NCBI RefSeq assembly: GCF_019711435.1
Contig: NZ_JAIGNK010000002.1
Coordinates: forward strand, 638,841-702,840
Direction of reading: 5' to 3'
Length of the DNA stretch: 64,000 nucleotides
Source of the DNA: Qipengyuania polymorpha
GTDB lineage: Bacteria > Pseudomonadota > Alphaproteobacteria > Sphingomonadales > Sphingomonadaceae
The notes beneath the pieces are model-generated. The model made no database searches and was not told the origin of the DNA. It worked only from the letters and a program-made list of their open reading frames with translations. The stretch's first letter is position 1; every line of letters starts with the position of its first letter. A program made the position numbers and the translations under genes. Below are positions 34,244 to 43,666 of this stretch, piece after piece.

Positions 34244-35286
34244 GCCGCAGTGCCGATCGCGCCCTTGGGAAGCGTGCGCAGGTAGAAGGTCGTGGTCAGC
34301 CCCGACCGATGCCATTCGGTCTGCCCCTTGGCATCACCCGTCGAACCGAGCCGTTCGAGCAGCTTGAGACCCGAGCCGACGCGCTCTGGCAATGGGACAT
34401 CGCGTCCGCATTCCTCATGCCATTGCAGGCGTAGCGAACGGCCCTGCATTTCACCGCTCAGCGTAATCCTGCCCTTCTCGTCACGCAGCGCGCCATACTT
34501 CAAGGAGTTGGTCTGCAATTCGCCGAGGATGAGCGCCAATTGCTGCACTGCGTCGTCGCCGAGACGCGCATCGGGCACGTGCAGCACCTCGATGGCCTCA
34601 CCCGCCCCGCTGGCCCCGAGCACCTGCGACAGGGCTTCCTCCGCCGTGATCGGTTCATCGCGATGGACGGTAAGCAAGTCCTGTGCACGCGCCAGCGCCA
34701 TCAGCTTGCTTTCGAATTTCTCGCTCATCTCGGCGGCGGTTTCGGAATGACGCGCGAGCAGCTTCGCCACCGAACCGACCACCGCCAGCTGGTTCTTCAG
34801 CCGGTGCCGCATTTCACGCGCCACGGTTTCCGCAAAGCCGGCCTCCCGCTCGGCCTCCTCGCGGCGGATCTGGTCGTTGAGCCGCCGGTTCATGTAATCG
34901 GTCACGTCGCGCATCGTAACCAGCACGTGCACCAGGTTCTTGGTGCTGTCGTAGACGGGCGCCGCGACGACATCCCACCAGTGCGGCTCCGCGACCTTGC
35001 CGGGGCTGAAAACCTCGAACCGGCTGCGGTGCCCGCGCAGGGCCTTGGCGTGACTGTCGGTGAATGTTTTTCGCGTGTCTTCGGGCCACAAGTCGACCCA
35101 TGGGTTGCCCGCTACCTGCTCGAATTCCTCGATTTCCAGGGCGGTGCGGGCGTTCTTGTTCATGTACTCGAGATCGCCGTCGGGACTCAGCAAGAGGATA
35201 CAATCCTGGCTCTGGTCGAGGATCGCGGCCAGCACGACCTGCGATTCATCTGCAAAACTCGTCATGTACGCGCTGGACACACCCAT
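34240..35286 (-). CDS. PAS-domain HWE/HisKA_2 sensor histidine kinase
   Basis: A soluble kinase of about 348 residues. The N-terminal PAS domain (about 20-130) has DCILLLSPDGDLEYMNKNA and FEVFSPGKVAEPHWWDVVAAPV. The HWE-type dimerisation helix has phosphoacceptor His in REMRHRLKNQLAVVGSVAKLL, and the ATPase part has LGELQTNSLKYGALRDEKG. No membrane segments. The start is uncertain among ATGs at 35334, 35286 and 35265; I take 35286. It converges on the response regulator gene with overlapping stops. Confidence 0.83.
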   Translation of the reverse strand: MGVSSAYMTSFADESQVVLAAILDQSQDCILLLSPDGDLEYMNKNARTALEIEEFEQVAGNPWVDLWPEDTRKTFTDSHAKALRGHRSRFEVFSPGKVAEPHWWDVVAAPVYDSTKNLVHVLVTMRDVTDYMNRRLNDQIRREEAEREAGFAETVAREMRHRLKNQLAVVGSVAKLLARHSETAAEMSEKFESKLMALARAQDLLTVHRDEPITAEEALSQVLGASGAGEAIEVLHVPDARLGDDAVQQLALILGELQTNSLKYGALRDEKGRITLSGEMQGRSLRLQWHEECGRDVPLPERVGSGLKLLERLGSTGDAKGQTEWHRSGLTTTFYLRTLPKGAIGTAA

Positions 35287-35444
35287 TCCCCGTCCTAGCT
35301 TACGAGACCCCTCTCGATGCGACTCGATTAACACAAAAAGCCCTTATTTCCGAATCATTTAGCTTTCCCGCGCACGGAGCCTTGAAGATTGCGTCTTAGG
35401 AACCTAATACAGATAGGAGATTCAAATGGAGGTCTTCGCCAGTC

Positions 35445-36692
35445 ATGAGTGATGCAAAACCGCAGGCAGAAACGGCCAGCGCCCCCACACCCGCTCCCAC
35501 CACGACGGCGGCTCCGCCCGAATTCGACCTGACCCCGCCCGATCCCGTTCCCGCGGTCGCGCCCGAAAAGGCGGCCGGCCTCGTGCCCGTGTCGGAAGAA
35601 GTGAAAAGCAAGCTCCAGACCAAGGTCGACAGCTTCGTCGACGATTTGCTGGCGCAGGACGCGAACTCGCCCGAATTCGGCAAGAAGGTCGACCAGCTCA
35701 CCAATATGGGCCGCAAGGAAATCATGGCCGCCGCCGGCATGTCGAACCGCTTCCTCGACCGTCCGGTGCGCGCGATGGACAAGGACGAGGGCGTGGGCGC
35801 CAACCTCGCCGAACTGCGCCGCGTCGTGGAAGACCTCGACCCGGGCAAGCGCGGCAAGCTGTCGGGCACGCGCAAGATCCTCGGCATCATCCCCTTCGGC
35901 AACAAGCTGACCAATTACTTCCGCAGCTACCAGAGCGCCCAGACGCATATCCAGTCGATCCTCGGCAATCTTGCCAGCGGCAAGGACGAGCTCATCATGG
36001 ACAATGCCGCCATCGACGTCGAACGGCAGAAGCTGTGGGAGGCGATGGGCAATCTGGAACAGATGATCCACATTTCCAACTCGCTCGACGCGAAGCTGGA
36101 GGAAAAGGCTGCCGAACTCGATGCGACCGATCCCGCCAAGGCCAAGGCCGTGCGCGAAACGGCGCTGTTCTACGTCCGCCAGCGCACGCAGGATTTGCTC
36201 ACCCAGATGGCAGTCAGCGTACAGGGCTACCTCGCGCTCGACCTCGTTAAGAAGAACAATGTCGAACTGGTGAAGGGCGTGGACCGCGCCAGCACCACCA
36301 CCGTCGGTGCGCTGCGTACCGCAGTGACCGTGGCCGAGGCGATGACCAACCAGCGCCTCGTGCTGGGCCAGATCACCGCGCTCAACCAGACCACGTCGGG
36401 CATCATCGACAGCACTTCGACGATGCTGCGCGAGCAGACCGGCAAGATCCACGAGCAGGCCGCCGCCAGCACCATCCCGCTGGAAACGCTGCAGCGCGCC
36501 TTCCAGAACATCTACGACACGATGGACGAGGTCGACAATTTCAAGGTCCGTGCGCTCGAAAGCATGAAGCAGACCGTCACGGTGCTCTCCGACGAGGTCG
36601 AGAAGTCGAAGGGCTATATCGCCCGCGCCGAAGGACAGGCGCAGGCGCAGCGGCAGGTCGCCGAAAGCGGCCTGTTGAGCATCGAGGGCTAA
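35445..36692 (+). CDS. telA: toxic anion resistance protein (TelA family)
   Basis: A 415-residue largely alpha-helical cytoplasmic protein of the TelA family (PF05816), historically linked to tellurite and other toxic-anion resistance; the actual mechanism is unclear. A Pro/Ala-rich N-terminus (to about residue 45) precedes long helices with NKLTNYFRSYQSAQTHIQSIL, DNAAIDVERQKLWEAMGNLEQ and a C-terminal coiled-coil region with LETLQRAFQNIYDTMDEVD. The downstream membrane gene begins 4 nt after its stop, as in many TelA loci. Confidence 0.85.
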   Translation: MSDAKPQAETASAPTPAPTTTAAPPEFDLTPPDPVPAVAPEKAAGLVPVSEEVKSKLQTKVDSFVDDLLAQDANSPEFGKKVDQLTNMGRKEIMAAAGMSNRFLDRPVRAMDKDEGVGANLAELRRVVEDLDPGKRGKLSGTRKILGIIPFGNKLTNYFRSYQSAQTHIQSILGNLASGKDELIMDNAAIDVERQKLWEAMGNLEQMIHISNSLDAKLEEKAAELDATDPAKAKAVRETALFYVRQRTQDLLTQMAVSVQGYLALDLVKKNNVELVKGVDRASTTTVGALRTAVTVAEAMTNQRLVLGQITALNQTTSGIIDSTSTMLREQTGKIHEQAAASTIPLETLQRAFQNIYDTMDEVDNFKVRALESMKQTVTVLSDEVEKSKGYIARAEGQAQAQRQVAESGLLSIEG

Positions 36693-36696
36693 GACC

Positions 36697-37452
36697 TTGG
36701 GCGAGCTCACACGAGACAGCGACCGCATCCTCGACGAAGCCCGGCGTGTGCGCGACGACAACCGCGAGGGCGGGCGTCACCGCCGCGCTGGTTCGATCGG
36801 GGCCGGCTCGGCGAAGATCAAGTCGAAGCACCTCACCAAGAAGCTCGTGCAGCTCGCCATCGGGCTCGTCGGCATCTGGGTCGCCGCGGGCATTGCCGGA
36901 GCCGTGCTCAACGGCATCGGTTTCTGGGGCGTGATGATTGCCTTCCTGATGATGGCGCTGCTGTTCGGCGGTGTCATGATGCAGAAGGTCAAGGTTCCCA
37001 GGCGCGCCGACATCAACAAGGGCAATGTCCAGCAGATGGTCGGCCGGACTGAACTCTGGCTCGAAAGCCAGCGCCCCGCCCTGCCCCCGCCAGCGGCCGC
37101 CATCGTCAGCGACATGGGCGTGCAACTGGACGCGCTTGGGCTTCAGCTCGAGGGCGTCGACCAGAACCACCCCAAGGCGCGCGAAGTGCGCAGCCTCGTG
37201 GGCGAGCAGTTGCCAGAGATGATCGACAGCTACCAGCGCATCCCCGCGCACATGCGCAAGGAAGAACGTGCTGGTTCGACGCCCGACCAGCAGCTCACCG
37301 AAAGCCTCGGCAAGATCAGCGGCGAAATCGATTCGATCACCCGCCAGCTGGCCGAAGGCTCGCTCGACGACCTCGCCATCAAGCACCGCTATCTCGACTA
37401 CAAGTTCGGCGCCGGTGCCGAAACCTCTCCCCAGCTGGAGCACAAGGACTGA
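36697..37452 (+). CDS. membrane protein, probable XpaC-like partner of TelA
   Basis: A 251-residue protein with a basic N-terminus (about 1-48), two close membrane helices (about 50-92, LVQLAIGLVGIWVAAGIAGAV and WGVMIAFLMMALLFGG), then a helical cytoplasmic domain. TelA genes are commonly paired with XpaC-type proteins of this shape, so I call it that by context rather than by a strong motif. The start is TTG at 36697, with no in-frame ATG at a suitable place. Its stop overlaps the next gene start (TGATG). Confidence 0.65.
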   Translation: MGELTRDSDRILDEARRVRDDNREGGRHRRAGSIGAGSAKIKSKHLTKKLVQLAIGLVGIWVAAGIAGAVLNGIGFWGVMIAFLMMALLFGGVMMQKVKVPRRADINKGNVQQMVGRTELWLESQRPALPPPAAAIVSDMGVQLDALGLQLEGVDQNHPKAREVRSLVGEQLPEMIDSYQRIPAHMRKEERAGSTPDQQLTESLGKISGEIDSITRQLAEGSLDDLAIKHRYLDYKFGAGAETSPQLEHKD

Positions 37453-37754
37453 TGCGCGTTCCCCTTCCCCACAATCTCGGCAAGGAAGAGGTGCGCCGCC
37501 GCCTGAAAACCCGCAGCCATGAAATCGGCGACGCCATCCCCGGCGGCATGGCCGATGTGACAACCAGCTGGCCCAACGAGGACTGCATGGCGCTGGACAT
37601 TCACGCGATGGGCAATCTGACCCGTGCTCAGGTGCTTATCGAGGAAACACAGGTCGTGTTCGAAATCGACTTGCCGCCCGCGCTGTCTTTCGTCGAACCG
37701 ATTATCGCGGGCGCCATCCGCAAGAAGGGCCAGAAGCTGCTCGCCGCCGAGTGA
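37452..37754 (+). CDS. polyhydroxyalkanoic acid system family protein
   Basis: A 100-residue protein resembling the PHA_gran_rgn family (PF09650). It has an N-terminal LGKEEVRRRLKTRSHEIGDAI, a central beta-strand region with WPNEDCMALDIHAMGN and a C-terminal IAGAIRKKGQKLLA. Members are associated with PHA granule loci or found widely in proteobacteria; function is not established. The ATG overlaps the preceding stop, so it is coupled to the telA unit rather than to phaC. Confidence 0.78.
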   Translation: MRVPLPHNLGKEEVRRRLKTRSHEIGDAIPGGMADVTTSWPNEDCMALDIHAMGNLTRAQVLIEETQVVFEIDLPPALSFVEPIIAGAIRKKGQKLLAAE

Positions 37755-37958
37755 CGCCGGCCTCTCTCCAAGCCATTCTGCCTGCTGGAAAATATCCAGC
37801 ACTCCAGCGGAACCAAATTCCGTCCTGCGCGCTTAGTATCGCGGCCCGACGGCTAAGTTTGCCCGCCGTCCGCCGCGCCTCGCTTTCGAGCCTCCGGTTC
37901 GCAAGGCCCGGCAATGGTCTTTTGGCGAACGGGTTAAGCAGGGACGGGGGTCCGTATT

Positions 37959-38495
37959 TTGAGAGAACGACTGAGGCAGGCGACAGGGGAAATCCATGCG
38001 CGCCTCGACGAGACGGTCGGCCACATGCCGGTCTCCTCCGAGAACGAATACGCAGCCTTCCTTTCGGCGCAGTTCGCAGCCCGCTGCGCGGTAGAGCGCG
38101 CGCTTGCCATGCAGCCGCCGATGGGTCTTGCTGCACCGCCATCGCAGGCTGCTGCGCTTGCGCAGGATTTGGCCGATCTTGGCGTGACGCCTGAGCGCAT
38201 GCCGCACGAATTCGCCCTCGATACCCCGGCAGCCGCCCTTGGCGCAGCGTGGGTCCTTGCCGGGTCTTCGCTGGGCAACAAGGCGATGCTCGTCCAGCGC
38301 GGCAAGACCGGATCCAAGGGTCCGGAACGCTTCTTGAGCGATACCGGCCTCGCCCGCTATTTCGGCGGCCTGCTCCATGTGCTCGACCGGCCCCACTCGG
38401 AGGCCGATATCGCGCAAGCCATCACCGGCGCGCTCGCCACCTTCGCTCTGTTCGAACAGGCTTTCGCCGCGGTCCGGCTGGAGAAAGTCGCATGA
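37959..38495 (+). CDS. bphO: biliverdin-producing heme oxygenase
   Basis: A 178-residue all-helical heme oxygenase, opening heme to biliverdin, CO and iron. The proximal heme ligand is likely His13 in ATGEIHARLDETVG. The distal helix contains LGAAWVLAGSSLGNKAML, with the flexible Gly-x-x-x-Gly typical of this fold. The start is TTG at 37959. Its TGA overlaps the ATG of the bacteriophytochrome gene (ATGA), so chromophore and apoprotein are made together. Confidence 0.88.
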   Translation: MRERLRQATGEIHARLDETVGHMPVSSENEYAAFLSAQFAARCAVERALAMQPPMGLAAPPSQAAALAQDLADLGVTPERMPHEFALDTPAAALGAAWVLAGSSLGNKAMLVQRGKTGSKGPERFLSDTGLARYFGGLLHVLDRPHSEADIAQAITGALATFALFEQAFAAVRLEKVA

Positions 38496-41065
38496 GCCAT
38501 GGCGACCCGCAGGTAGACCTGTCCAATTGCGACCGCGAGCCCATCCACCAGCTCGGCCGCATCCAGGATTTCGGCGCGCTGCTGGCGGTGAACGCCGACT
38601 GGTTCCTCGCTCACCGCTCCGCCAATCTCGAAAGCATGCTCGGGCTCGAAAGCGAACTTGAAATAGGGTCACGCTTGTCGAACGCCATTTCGCAAGGTGC
38701 ATTCCAGAGGCTGCGCAGCGGCGTCGCCGCACTGGTCGACAGTGACCAAGTCGAACGCATCTTCGGTGTCGACCTTCTAGGCAATGGCAAGCTTTTCGAT
38801 TGCGCAATCCACGCCTCAGGCCTCTACACTGTTATTGAAATCGAGCCTCATGCCGAGGGTGACCTTAACCGGCAAATAGCGCTGTTGCGCCCCGTCATGG
38901 CCCGGCTCGAGAAGCACGAAGATACCGGTCGCCTGCTAGACGAGGCGGCTCGCCAGTTGCGTGCCACGCTCGATATCGACCGGGTGATGGTCTACCGTTT
39001 TCACGGGGACCTGTCAGGTGAAGTGGTCGCTGAAGCGCGGCGCGACGATCTCGAGGCCTTTCACGGTTTGCGCTATCCGAAAAGCGACATTCCGGCACAG
39101 GCGCGCGAACTCTATAAGCGCAACCGTTTCCGCATCATAAGCGATGTGACTGCCGAAACCGTTCCGATCCTGCCGGAGCACTCCTCCGAAGGCGAACCGC
39201 TCGATTTGTCGATGAGCACGCTCCGTGCTGTTTCACCCATCCATGTCGAATATCTGCGCAACATGGGCGTGGGCGCATCGCTGTCGATTTCGATCATCAT
39301 CGGCGGCAAGCTTTGGGGATTGTTCGCCTGCCATCACTATGGCCCCAAGAAACTTCCCTATTCGCAGCGCACCTCGGCAGAACTTTTCTCGGAGCTTTTT
39401 TCGCTGGTGCTAGAACGCGCGCTATTTCGCGAGCGCGAGGAACTGCGCGAGGCCCGGCGCAGCATTCATGACCGGCTGATGCGTGATATTGCGGCAGGTA
39501 CGCCGCTGTCCGACACCCTGCCCACGCTTACCCCCGTCATTCAGCAGGTTATTCCCCACGATGGCGCAAGCGTCTTCATCGAAGATATATACAATTCCAG
39601 TGGGTCTGCCCCGAACGAAGAAGAATTCCGGGCAGTGGTTTCAGGGCTCAACGCGGCTGCCACCAGTCGCATCCTCGCAACCGATGCGCTAAGCGAGCGA
39701 TTGCCCAAGGCGGATAGGTTCGCCAACCGTGCCTCGGGCGCGATGGTGATACCTGTCTCGCGCACCCCGCGCGACTACCTTGTGCTGTGGCGCAAGCCGT
39801 TGACCCAGAAAGTGCTCTGGGCGGGCAATCCCGAAAAGCCGGTGGAATACGGCCCCAATGGCGCACGCCTGACCCCGCGCAAGAGTTTCGAGGCATGGCA
39901 GGAAACGGTCGAAGGCCGCAGCGCGCCATGGAGCGATGGCGAACTCCATGTTGCCGATGGCCTGCGCACGACGCTGCTCGAGATCATCCTTCGCCTGACC
40001 GATGAGGCCGTGCAGGAACGCGCCAAGTCACAGGCACAGCAGGAATTGCTGATCGCCGAGCTCAATCACCGTGTGCGCAACATCCTCAACCTCATCCGCG
40101 GCCTCATCAGCCAGTCTCGCCGCGAGGCGGAATCGATGGAGCAATTCACCGAAATCGTCGGCGGGCGCATTTCCTCGCTCGCCTCGGCGCACGACAATAT
40201 CACCAAGAGCAACTGGTCACCCGCTCCGTTGAGCGAGCTTATCGAGACCGAAGCGCACGCCTATCTGAGCGCCGAAAAAGACCGTGTCTTTCTGAGCGGA
40301 CCGAATGTGCTGCTCCAGCCCGAGGCCTATACGGTTGTCGCCTTGGTCATCCACGAGATGGTGACCAATTCCGCCAAATACGGCTCGTTGTCCGATAGTA
40401 GCGGCCAGCTCGAAATCACAATCTCGCGCAATGATGATGACTCGCTGCAGCTGACGTGGAAGGAAAGTGGCGGCCCGCCGGTGAAACCGCCCACGCGGCG
40501 CGGCTTCGGGTCCACTATCGTCGAACGCTCGATCCCCTTCGAACTGGGCGGGGAGGCAAAGGTCGACTACAAGCTCTCGGGACTGGAGGCGGACTTCTGC
40601 ATCCCCTCTCGCTCTGTCGTCTGGAAAGGTGGGCACATGGGTTCGCAACCGGATAAATCCTCAGGCATTTTCAGCGGTCCAAAAGGCGAAACGCACGCAC
40701 CCGAAAGCGTACTGCTTGTCGAGGACAGCATGATCATCGCGCTCGACACGGAAGACTGCCTGCGCGAACTCGGCGTGAAGAAAGTCATCGTCGAAAGCAC
40801 GGTTGCGGGCGCGCTGGCCAGCCTTGAAAAACACGAGCCCGACCTCGCCATCCTCGACTACAACCTCGGCAAGGAAAGCAGCGAGAAGGTGGCAGAAGAG
40901 CTGGCCCGCCGCTCCATCCCCTACTGGCTCGCCACCGGCTATGGTGAAATGGCCGAGCGCGTGGAAGAAATGGGCGCGCGCGGCCTGCTGACCAAGCCCT
41001 ATGGCAAGGACGAGCTGGTCGGCATCATGGAAGAACTGGCTGGTTCGTCGAACGCGGCGGATTGA
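38492..41065 (+). CDS. bphP: bacteriophytochrome with HWE kinase and C-terminal receiver
   Basis: An 857-residue red/far-red photoreceptor. The PAS domain has biliverdin-attachment Cys13 (SNCDREPIHQLG). The GAF domain (about 140-310) has the chromophore-pocket motif YPKSDIPAQAR with Asp199. The PHY domain carries the tongue motif PRKSFE (462-467). The HWE kinase core has His525 in ELNHRVRNILN and N-box HEMVTNSAKYG (621-631). A receiver (about 738-850) has phosphoacceptor Asp789. It is thus a hybrid light-regulated kinase. The last 41 nt overlap the convergent manA gene. Confidence 0.94.
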   Translation: MSHGDPQVDLSNCDREPIHQLGRIQDFGALLAVNADWFLAHRSANLESMLGLESELEIGSRLSNAISQGAFQRLRSGVAALVDSDQVERIFGVDLLGNGKLFDCAIHASGLYTVIEIEPHAEGDLNRQIALLRPVMARLEKHEDTGRLLDEAARQLRATLDIDRVMVYRFHGDLSGEVVAEARRDDLEAFHGLRYPKSDIPAQARELYKRNRFRIISDVTAETVPILPEHSSEGEPLDLSMSTLRAVSPIHVEYLRNMGVGASLSISIIIGGKLWGLFACHHYGPKKLPYSQRTSAELFSELFSLVLERALFREREELREARRSIHDRLMRDIAAGTPLSDTLPTLTPVIQQVIPHDGASVFIEDIYNSSGSAPNEEEFRAVVSGLNAAATSRILATDALSERLPKADRFANRASGAMVIPVSRTPRDYLVLWRKPLTQKVLWAGNPEKPVEYGPNGARLTPRKSFEAWQETVEGRSAPWSDGELHVADGLRTTLLEIILRLTDEAVQERAKSQAQQELLIAELNHRVRNILNLIRGLISQSRREAESMEQFTEIVGGRISSLASAHDNITKSNWSPAPLSELIETEAHAYLSAEKDRVFLSGPNVLLQPEAYTVVALVIHEMVTNSAKYGSLSDSSGQLEITISRNDDDSLQLTWKESGGPPVKPPTRRGFGSTIVERSIPFELGGEAKVDYKLSGLEADFCIPSRSVVWKGGHMGSQPDKSSGIFSGPKGETHAPESVLLVEDSMIIALDTEDCLRELGVKKVIVESTVAGALASLEKHEPDLAILDYNLGKESSEKVAEELARRSIPYWLATGYGEMAERVEEMGARGLLTKPYGKDELVGIMEELAGSSNAAD

Positions 41066-41852
41066 ACACCAGCAGGCAACGCTCGCTGGCGGTGAAATCG
41101 ATGTCGCGCAATTCCTTTGCCCAGCCGGACTGGCCAGGCGCGACAGCCTCGCCCGCAATCGTGCAATGGCCGGCCAGCGGCAGGATTTGCACTGCCCCTC
41201 GATAGGGCGCAATCTCCTGCCCGGGCACGCCTGCGACCTGCACGACGCTGTAATGCGGTCCGTCGACGAGCACCTGCGAGCGCCGCGGATCGACCTTGCG
41301 CCCTAGCCCTGCGGGATGAGGGCCTGGCCGAACCGAGCGCATGGCCTCGTCGAGGTGCAATTCGCGCGGCCGCCCGTAGTCGTAGAGGCGAAAGGTCACG
41401 TCGGTGTTCTGCTGCACCTCTACCAGCGTGAGGCCCGGCCCGATGGCGTGGACCGTGCCGGAGGGAACATAGAGGAAATCGTCGACCTGCACCTCGCGCC
41501 AGTCGAGCATGCCTTCGATCGATCCGTCGAGCGCAGCGGAGCGAATGTCCTCTCGCGCGACCTCCTGCCGAAATCCGATGGCGAGCCGCGCACCCGGCGC
41601 AGCCTGCGTTACCAGCCAGCATTCGTCCTTGCCTGCCCCGACCGGGCAATGTTCGGCAAGCGGATGGACCTGCACGGAAAGCTGCTCTGCCGTGAACAGA
41701 TATTTGGTCAGGATGTCCCGAAGGAGGGCCGGGGTGTCGAACCAGATCTCGCCAACCGCATCGCCGCAGGGCGAAGCGAAGGGGGCCGGCAAGTCGCGCC
41801 GCCCCCAAGGCTTGACGAGGCGTTTCATGCCCAGGATGCCGCCGCCGTTCAC
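41025..41852 (-). CDS. manA: class I mannose-6-phosphate isomerase (short type)
   Basis: A 275-residue cupin enzyme interconverting mannose-6-phosphate and fructose-6-phosphate. Zinc-site segments are LSVQVHPLAEH (about 57-67), KDECWLV (about 74-80) and FLYVPSGTVHAIG (about 125-137), followed by VEVQQNTDVTFRLYDYGR. It is much shorter than 390-residue ManA proteins and lacks their C-terminal extension, like other short class I forms. The GTG at 41852 overlaps the manC stop (GTGA); an ATG at 41828 is an alternative start. Confidence 0.9.
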   Translation of the reverse strand: MNGGGILGMKRLVKPWGRRDLPAPFASPCGDAVGEIWFDTPALLRDILTKYLFTAEQLSVQVHPLAEHCPVGAGKDECWLVTQAAPGARLAIGFRQEVAREDIRSAALDGSIEGMLDWREVQVDDFLYVPSGTVHAIGPGLTLVEVQQNTDVTFRLYDYGRPRELHLDEAMRSVRPGPHPAGLGRKVDPRRSQVLVDGPHYSVVQVAGVPGQEIAPYRGAVQILPLAGHCTIAGEAVAPGQSGWAKELRDIDFTASERCLLVFNPPRSTNQPVLP

Positions 41853-42865
41853 CTGCTCTCATCCCCTGCAAGCGAACCGATTTTCTCGGCCGCATCCCGC
41901 GCCACGACGAGGACTTCGTCTCCCTCGACGACGATGATGACATCTTCAAGGCCCAGGGCGCTAACGCGCGGACCATTGCTGCGCACCATGACACGCTTGC
42001 AGTCGACCAGTCGGGCATTGCCGCTTGCGGCCCCGCCCTTGCTCTCATGCGCATCCATCAGTGCCTTCCACGAGCCGATGTCCGACCAGCCCATGTCGGC
42101 AGTCACCACCGCGGCATGGCGTGTGTTCTCCATCAGCGCGTAATCGATGCTCTCTGCCGCGATTGCAGAAAAGGATGCTTCGGCCGGGAGGAAGGTGTCA
42201 CCCTTTTCCCGGCCCTCTTCGACTGCAGAGCGGACCAGTTCCGCCATCTCGGGCCGGAATTGCGCAAGTTCGTCGAGGAGTTGCCCTGCCCGGAAAACGA
42301 AAATGCCTGCATTCCAGACGAAATTGCCGTCCGCGAGATAGGCTGCGGCCGTCGCTTCATCGGGCTTCTCGACAAAGCGGGCCGTGCGATGCCCCGCCCC
42401 GAGGACTTCGCCGCGCTCGATATAACCGTAGCCCGTTTCGGGTCTGTCGGGCTCGATCCCGAGCGAAACGAGATTTCCGTCGGCGGCGAGTTCGCTTGCA
42501 GTATGGACCGCATCACGGAAGGCCGACTCGTCGGCAATATAATGGTCGCTGGGACAGGCCAGCATCAGTGTTTCCGGGTCCAGCCGCGCCGCCGCCAGCG
42601 CTATCGCGGGAGCTGTGTTGCGCGCGCAAGGTTCGACGATGAGTGCATGATTGCCCGCCTGCTCGGCCACCCACTGCCGGTGGGCCTCGCCCGCCACCAC
42701 GAGTGGGGTGGCAAAAAGCGACCGGTCGGCCACCCGGTCCAGCGCCTGCTGGAACAGTGTCCGCTCCCCCAGGAGCTGCAGGAATGGCTTCGGCTTTTCC
42801 GGAGTGCTCACCGGCCACAGCCGCGTGCCCGAACCCCCACACAGGATGACCGGTTGTATTAGCAT
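41849..42865 (-). CDS. manC: mannose-1-phosphate guanylyltransferase
   Basis: A 338-residue nucleotidyltransferase making GDP-mannose from mannose-1-phosphate and GTP for surface polysaccharides. The signature GGSGTRLWPVSTPEKPKPFL (about 9-28) binds nucleotide; further landmarks are CARNTAPAIALAA, PSDHYIAD and the metal/sugar site FVEKPDEATA. It lacks the C-terminal isomerase domain of bifunctional enzymes, and the separate manA gene directly follows. I start at the ATG at 42865; the frame upstream of it is not family-like. Confidence 0.92.
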   Translation of the reverse strand: MLIQPVILCGGSGTRLWPVSTPEKPKPFLQLLGERTLFQQALDRVADRSLFATPLVVAGEAHRQWVAEQAGNHALIVEPCARNTAPAIALAAARLDPETLMLACPSDHYIADESAFRDAVHTASELAADGNLVSLGIEPDRPETGYGYIERGEVLGAGHRTARFVEKPDEATAAAYLADGNFVWNAGIFVFRAGQLLDELAQFRPEMAELVRSAVEEGREKGDTFLPAEASFSAIAAESIDYALMENTRHAAVVTADMGWSDIGSWKALMDAHESKGGAASGNARLVDCKRVMVRSNGPRVSALGLEDVIIVVEGDEVLVVARDAAEKIGSLAGDESR

Positions 42866-42917
42866 TTGCGGACCCGTTTTATCATGGCGAGGGCTATAAC
42901 TGCGCCCTCGGGCCTTG

Positions 42918-43640
42918 TCAGTTAAAGAACCGCTGCTGGTAGTAGAAGGGCGCGGCCACCGGATTGCCCTGTGCATCGCGGGCCGGCTCGAAGCGTATCT
43001 GGCTGTACGACAGCTCGCATACCTTGGCGTCGGTTTCGGGGAACGGGCTGGCGCGATAGACCGAACAGGAGGTCACGCGGCCTTCGGCGGAGACCATCAG
43101 CTTCACGATGACCGATTTGCCGATGCGCGCCTCGCGTCCGCCGGGAGGAATGGGAAAGGCGCTTGAATCGCTGATTGCGCGGGTGAGAACCGGCTTGGTC
43201 GCCGCAACACCGCCCTGCCCGCCGCCACCACGGCCTGCACCGGTACCTAGCCCGCTACCCGCCGCTCCGGTGCCCGCGCCAGCATCGGTGGCACCCGACG
43301 TCGTGGCCGTGCCCGTCGAGGATGCGCGGGGCTTGGGTGTGTCTTTCTTCGGCAGCTTGGGTTTGGGCGCCGTGACCGGTTGTGGCACGGCCTCCCGGCC
43401 AGGATCGCCCTGCGCACCTTCATCTGGTTCGGGCTCCACCACGGGTGTTTCTTCTTCAGGGGCAGTTACGGTCACCGTAAAGGCAGAGACCACGCTCTCT
43501 TCCACGCTCGCGACCGTGTTCGGCGCCAAGCTACGTATCAGTACGTAGAAGATTACCAAATGAATCAAAGCTATAGCGAAGATAACCCAAGGGTTGGGTC
43601 GCTTCCTGGCGGTACTGAAATTGGTCGCTTGTTCGGCCAT
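42918..43640 (-). CDS. TonB family protein
   Basis: A 240-residue energy-transduction protein. It has one N-terminal membrane helix (about 18-38, WVIFAIALIHLVIFYVLI), a periplasmic Pro/Glu/Lys then Gly/Ala/Thr-rich spacer (about 60-150), and a TonB-like C-terminal domain (about 160-240) with SVIVKLMVSAEGRVTSCSV and FEPARDAQGNPV. It would pass proton-motive force from ExbBD to TonB-dependent receptors such as the one at 46.6 kb. No exbBD genes are here. It is divergent from the MASE1 hybrid kinase, only 26 nt apart. Confidence 0.85.
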   Translation of the reverse strand: MAEQATNFSTARKRPNPWVIFAIALIHLVIFYVLIRSLAPNTVASVEESVVSAFTVTVTAPEEETPVVEPEPDEGAQGDPGREAVPQPVTAPKPKLPKKDTPKPRASSTGTATTSGATDAGAGTGAAGSGLGTGAGRGGGGQGGVAATKPVLTRAISDSSAFPIPPGGREARIGKSVIVKLMVSAEGRVTSCSVYRASPFPETDAKVCELSYSQIRFEPARDAQGNPVAAPFYYQQRFFN

Positions 43641-43666
43641 ATCCGCATCAACGGCAAAGTTGGCCC

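Noticed and set aside
38249..38491. A longer bacteriophytochrome reading through bphO
   Set aside because: The ATG at 38492 gives the usual N-terminus with the biliverdin Cys at position 13, and the upstream frame is antisense-like Arg-rich sequence within bphO.
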